This document shows positions 61,476 through 64,000 of a stretch of 64,000 bases of DNA, piece by piece (positions within the stretch are counted from its first letter, which is position 1; every line of letters begins with the position of its first letter). Under the pieces are notes generated by a model that saw only the letters and a program-made list of their open reading frames with translations, had not been told where the DNA came from and did no database searches. Both the position numbers and the translations under genes were made by a program. The DNA comes from an uncultured Prevotella sp. (GTDB lineage Bacteria > Bacteroidota > Bacteroidia > Bacteroidales > Bacteroidaceae): assembly GCA_900539625.1 (NCBI GenBank), contig UQCW01000008.1, positions 1 through 64,000 on the forward strand. Direction: 5' to 3'.

Positions 61476-61890
61476 CTTCTTCCTCCTCTTCGTCAAAATC
61501 AAAGTCTTCGTCCAGGAAAATCGGTGCGCTGAAATCGTCGAGCGCACGGCGGTCTTTTTTCGTCGGACGTCCTGTGCCCTTTGCGCGTCCAACGAATCCG
61601 CTGATGCGGCTCATTTCGAGCACTTCATATTGTTCGGGCGCTGTGATGTTTTCCAGAATTTCCGGCAGAAGTTTGGCTCCCACGCGTTTCTCAATGGCCT
61701 GCTTCACTTTAAACGTATAAGTCACAGGCGATTTGCGCACCGCAACCTCGTCGCCTTCCTTGACGCTGCGGGAGGGTTTTGCTTGTGCGCCATTGATGGC
61801 CACGCGCCCGTTTTTGCAGGCGTCGGCAGCCAGGGAGCGTGTTTTGAAAATGCGTGCGGCCCAAAGCCATTTGTCGAGACGTGCTTCCAT
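61468..61890 (-). CDS. S4-domain RNA-binding protein, Hsp15-like
   Basis: Protein of 140 residues. The S4 domain MEARLDKWLWAARIFKTRSLAADACKNGRVAING at the start matches Hsp15/HslR, which binds free 50S subunits carrying nascent chains. Ends in an acidic run (DEDFDFDEEEEEDE). Confidence 0.88.
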   Translation of the reverse strand: MEARLDKWLWAARIFKTRSLAADACKNGRVAINGAQAKPSRSVKEGDEVAVRKSPVTYTFKVKQAIEKRVGAKLLPEILENITAPEQYEVLEMSRISGFVGRAKGTGRPTKKDRRALDDFSAPIFLDEDFDFDEEEEEDE

Positions 61891-62042
61891 GTGGATTGTT
61901 TGTGAAAATATTAGGGGGATAAGTTGGTTGTCAACCTTCTTATGTGGTGGGCGTGCAGAGACTGTTGCTACGGTACGCCGCTTTAGAAAGCAGGGTGTGC
62001 TTGATATTCAAACACACCCTTTCCTTCCTGCTTGTTTTCGCT

Positions 62043-62702
62043 TCATTTCTTGTTGAAATGGTTCATCGTGAACTGAATGCCAGAGAGCGCGAAACTTTTA
62101 ACCATTTCGCCGGCCAATTCCAGTCGTTCGTCCATGGTCTTGAGGTCTTCATCGGTAAACTCTCCCAATACGAAGTCAACCTGTCCGCCGCGTGGGAAAT
62201 CGTTGCCGATGCCAAAGCGCAGGCGGGCGTATTGCTGCGTGCCGAGCACACTGCTGATGTGCTTCAGTCCGTTGTGTCCGGCCTCGCTGCCTCCCGGTCG
62301 CATTCTCAGTTGCCCGAAAGGCAACGAGAGATCGTCGACCACCACGAGAATATTTTCCAGGGGAATTTTCTTCTCGTTCATCCAGTAGCGCACCGCGTTG
62401 CCGGAGAGGTTCATGTAGGTGGAGGGTTTGAGCAGCGTGAGCGTCTGGTTTTTCACCTTCAGCGTGGTGACGGCGCCATATCGCTTGTCCTCAAATACAA
62501 GATTGGACGCCTTAGCCAAGGCGTCCAATACTCTAAATCCTATGTTGTGACGGGTTTGGGCATATTCGCTACCGATATTCCCCAGCCCGACAATCAGAAA
62601 ATTCATCTGCTGATGATTTTTTTCAGTTTCGCTTTGCTCCTGCTTGCCTTCTTTCCCGTTGCCGTTTGATGTGGCAAAGAGTCTTTTCAGAAAATCAAAC
62701 AT
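62043..62702 (-). CDS. pth: Peptidyl-tRNA hydrolase
   Basis: 219 residues if started at 62702; the canonical start would be MNFLIVGLGN at 62606, and the 32-residue extension is Lys/Glu/Gln-rich. Motifs: GNIGSEYAQTRHNIGF (catalytic His), KPSTYMNLSG (Asn), VVVDDLSLPFG (Asp), RPGGSEAGHNGLKHI. Releases peptides from peptidyl-tRNA. Follows rplY by 18 bp, the common order. Confidence 0.92.
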   Translation of the reverse strand: MFDFLKRLFATSNGNGKEGKQEQSETEKNHQQMNFLIVGLGNIGSEYAQTRHNIGFRVLDALAKASNLVFEDKRYGAVTTLKVKNQTLTLLKPSTYMNLSGNAVRYWMNEKKIPLENILVVVDDLSLPFGQLRMRPGGSEAGHNGLKHISSVLGTQQYARLRFGIGNDFPRGGQVDFVLGEFTDEDLKTMDERLELAGEMVKSFALSGIQFTMNHFNKK

Positions 62703-62720
62703 GAGCCGTGGTTCAAATCA

Positions 62721-63320
62721 TTATGCCTTGGCAGCTGCAGCGGCAGCACCCATAGCGGCACGGGTCATCTTCACGGTGCAAACGATAACTTCCTTCGGAG
62801 TGACGAGTTCGAGGTTTTCGAAGTGGAGGTCGCCAACCTTGATGCTCTTGCCGAGCTGCAAAGCAGTAACGTCGATGTTCAACTTCTCAGGAATTGCAGA
62901 GTAGAGAGCCTTCACATTCAACTTACGAACCATCGTGATCAAGCGACCACCGGCGCGTACACCTTCAGCCAAACCTTGAGGAGCGATGGGCACACCCATA
63001 ACGATGGGCTTCTCAGCGTGAACTTCGAGGAAGTCAACGTGGAGCACGTTGTCCTTTACAGGGTGGAACTGAACTTCCTTCAAGATACCTTTGTGGTCTT
63101 CGCCGTCGATGTTGATGTCAACGAGGTAGATGTGAGGAGTATAGATGAGCTTGTTGATTTCCTTTTCGCTAACAGAGAAATGGATGGCTTCAGGCTGGCC
63201 GTTGGCATCCTTCTTTTCTCCGTAGAGAACGCATGGAACGTTACCGCTGTTGCGGATGGCTTTGACAGCTTTCTTGCCGAGCTCGGTACGTGCAGTACCA
63301 TTGATTGAAATTTGCTTCAT
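62721..63320 (-). CDS. rplY: 50S ribosomal protein L25 (CTC family)
   Basis: Protein of 199 residues. The N-terminal 5S rRNA-binding domain (TARTELGKKAVKAIRNSGNVPCVLYG) and the TL5/CTC C-terminal domain (EVHAEKPIVMGVPIAPQGLAEGVRAGGRL) are present. Ala-rich tail. Heads the rplY-pth operon. Confidence 0.95.
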   Translation of the reverse strand: MKQISINGTARTELGKKAVKAIRNSGNVPCVLYGEKKDANGQPEAIHFSVSEKEINKLIYTPHIYLVDINIDGEDHKGILKEVQFHPVKDNVLHVDFLEVHAEKPIVMGVPIAPQGLAEGVRAGGRLITMVRKLNVKALYSAIPEKLNIDVTALQLGKSIKVGDLHFENLELVTPKEVIVCTVKMTRAAMGAAAAAAKA

Positions 63321-63418
63321 TGTGTAATAAAATTTTGTGTTACTCTAAATTAAGTATTTCGCTTAATTCGCCATCACACGCAGAGCCTATTCCTGACTCT
63401 GGGAGGACAAATCGGCTG

Positions 63419-63450
63419 CAAATTTAGTGATAATCTTTCAGTTGGGCAAA
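63419..63450 (-). promoter_or_regulatory. rplY promoter
   Basis: On the minus strand TTTG (63447-63450), 20 bp, TAAATTTG (63419-63426): a near-perfect Bacteroidetes promoter about 100 bp before rplY. Confidence 0.8.
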
Positions 63451-63550
63451 CTTTTCTCCTGCGAAATCAATGTGCTTCTGCCATTTAATCGCAATTGGCC
63501 CGAAACAAATTTAGGCTTGCTTCCGCAAATGCAGATGCAAGCCTAAATGT

Positions 63551-63624
63551 CGGGGTGACTGGATTCGAACCAGCGACCACACGCCCCCCAGACGCGTACT
63601 CTAACCGGGCTGAGCTACACCCCG
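63551..63624 (-). tRNA. tRNA-Pro (anticodon GGG)
   Basis: 74 nt cloverleaf on the minus strand: acceptor CGGGGTG/CACCCCG, D stem GCTC/GAGT, anticodon stem CGCGT/GCGTG with loop CTGGGGG (anticodon GGG), T arm GCTGG-TTCGAAT-CCAGT. No CCA encoded. Confidence 0.93.
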
Positions 63625-63672
63625 ATGGTGTATCGGTCGTTAAGCGTTGTGCTTAATTCCCGTTAGCGTCTG

Positions 63673-63680
63673 CAAAATTA
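63673..63680 (-). promoter_or_regulatory. -7 motif of tRNA-Pro
   Basis: TAATTTTG on the minus strand, about 50 bp before the tRNA 5' end. Confidence 0.5.
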
Positions 63681-63785
63681 GTCCTTTTGTTTCTAACCGC
63701 CAAATTTTTTTTCGATTTTTTGTAAAAATAGATGCGTGGGGCGGATTTCTGCTCTGATGGATTTTATAAAATACGATGAATTTCA

Positions 63786-63894
63786 TAACTTTGCACCCGA
63801 AAATATGAAACTCAAGCGGGAACAGGCGGTCGCTATGCTCTGCCAGATTGCCGTTGCAATCGCGTTCTGCTTCAGGGTTTCACAGTTTATATGA
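63786..63894 (+). promoter_or_regulatory. -7 motif and possible very short ORF at the window end
   Basis: TAACTTTG at 63786-63793, then ATG at 63805 with 29 codons to TGA at 63892. No recognisable protein; a gene probably starts beyond the window. Confidence 0.35.
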
Positions 63895-64000
63895 TATTTG
63901 CAACAAAGAGACAACCAGCGTTTCAGACATTAAACAAGATTCATAGGTTCCATGATTGGGGCGTTTGTATGCAACGCTGATTTTGCGGGTATGGCGGGAA

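Noticed and set aside
62606..62702. Separate small peptide upstream of pth
   Set aside because: In frame with pth and without its own stop; treated as an uncertain N-terminal extension.

Overview
The window looks like a Bacteroidales chromosome, probably Prevotellaceae. Many genes are preceded by the Bacteroidetes -7 motif TAnnTTTG. The conjugation genes are of the Bacteroides TraE-TraO type, and the housekeeping genes (pepD, ksgA, rsfS-ftsH-cdsA, rplY-pth) have Prevotella-like sequences. The family assignment is an inference.

Region A (1-3.3 kb) is a left accessory flank. It has a candidate invertible segment bounded by exact inverted palindromes, a tyrosine recombinase with an odd repeat-coded tail, and an Abi_2/HEPN abortive-infection gene followed by a strikingly folded 126-nt element. 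Region B (3.3-28.2 kb) is the body of an integrative conjugative element (ICE), nearly all on the minus strand: replication and excision genes, a RloA/RloB-type defence pair with its own promoter, then a type IV secretion operon (TraE, TraF, VirB4-like TraG, TraJ, TraK, TraL, TraM, TraN, TraO, a VirD4-like coupling ATPase, a lysozyme). No relaxase of the ICE is visible.

Region C (about 28.2-40.6 kb) is a second, nested mobilizable element of about 12.4 kb. It has two tandem tyrosine recombinases, a small DNA-binding-like gene, two excisionase-like HTH genes, a DUF3408 gene, a candidate oriT, mobC and a relaxase gene. Its cargo is a complete His-Xaa-Ser (Hxs) radical-SAM peptide-modification operon, hxsD-hxsA-hxsB-Sel1-hxsC-hxsA, with two secreted precursor peptides ending in HxS repeats. 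The nested element cuts the ICE's own integrase in two: the N-terminal 327 or so codons lie at 40.6-41.58 kb and the last 57 codons at 28.0-28.18 kb, same strand and correct order. To the right, 41.80-41.96 kb holds the C-terminal 53 codons of a second Abi_2 gene, marking the right edge of the ICE.

Region D (42-64 kb) is ordinary chromosome: pepD, a flippase-like membrane protein, ksgA, a phytoene-desaturase-like oxidoreductase, a phenylacetate-CoA-ligase-like enzyme, a pseudouridine synthase, a large secreted GH2 beta-galactosidase, rsfS-ftsH-cdsA, a transglutaminase-like protein, a repeat-rich intergenic region, an S4-domain protein, rplY-pth and tRNA-Pro(GGG).

The most interesting system is the mobile Hxs operon. 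The Abi_2 gene with its folded downstream element and the candidate inverton are the next best.
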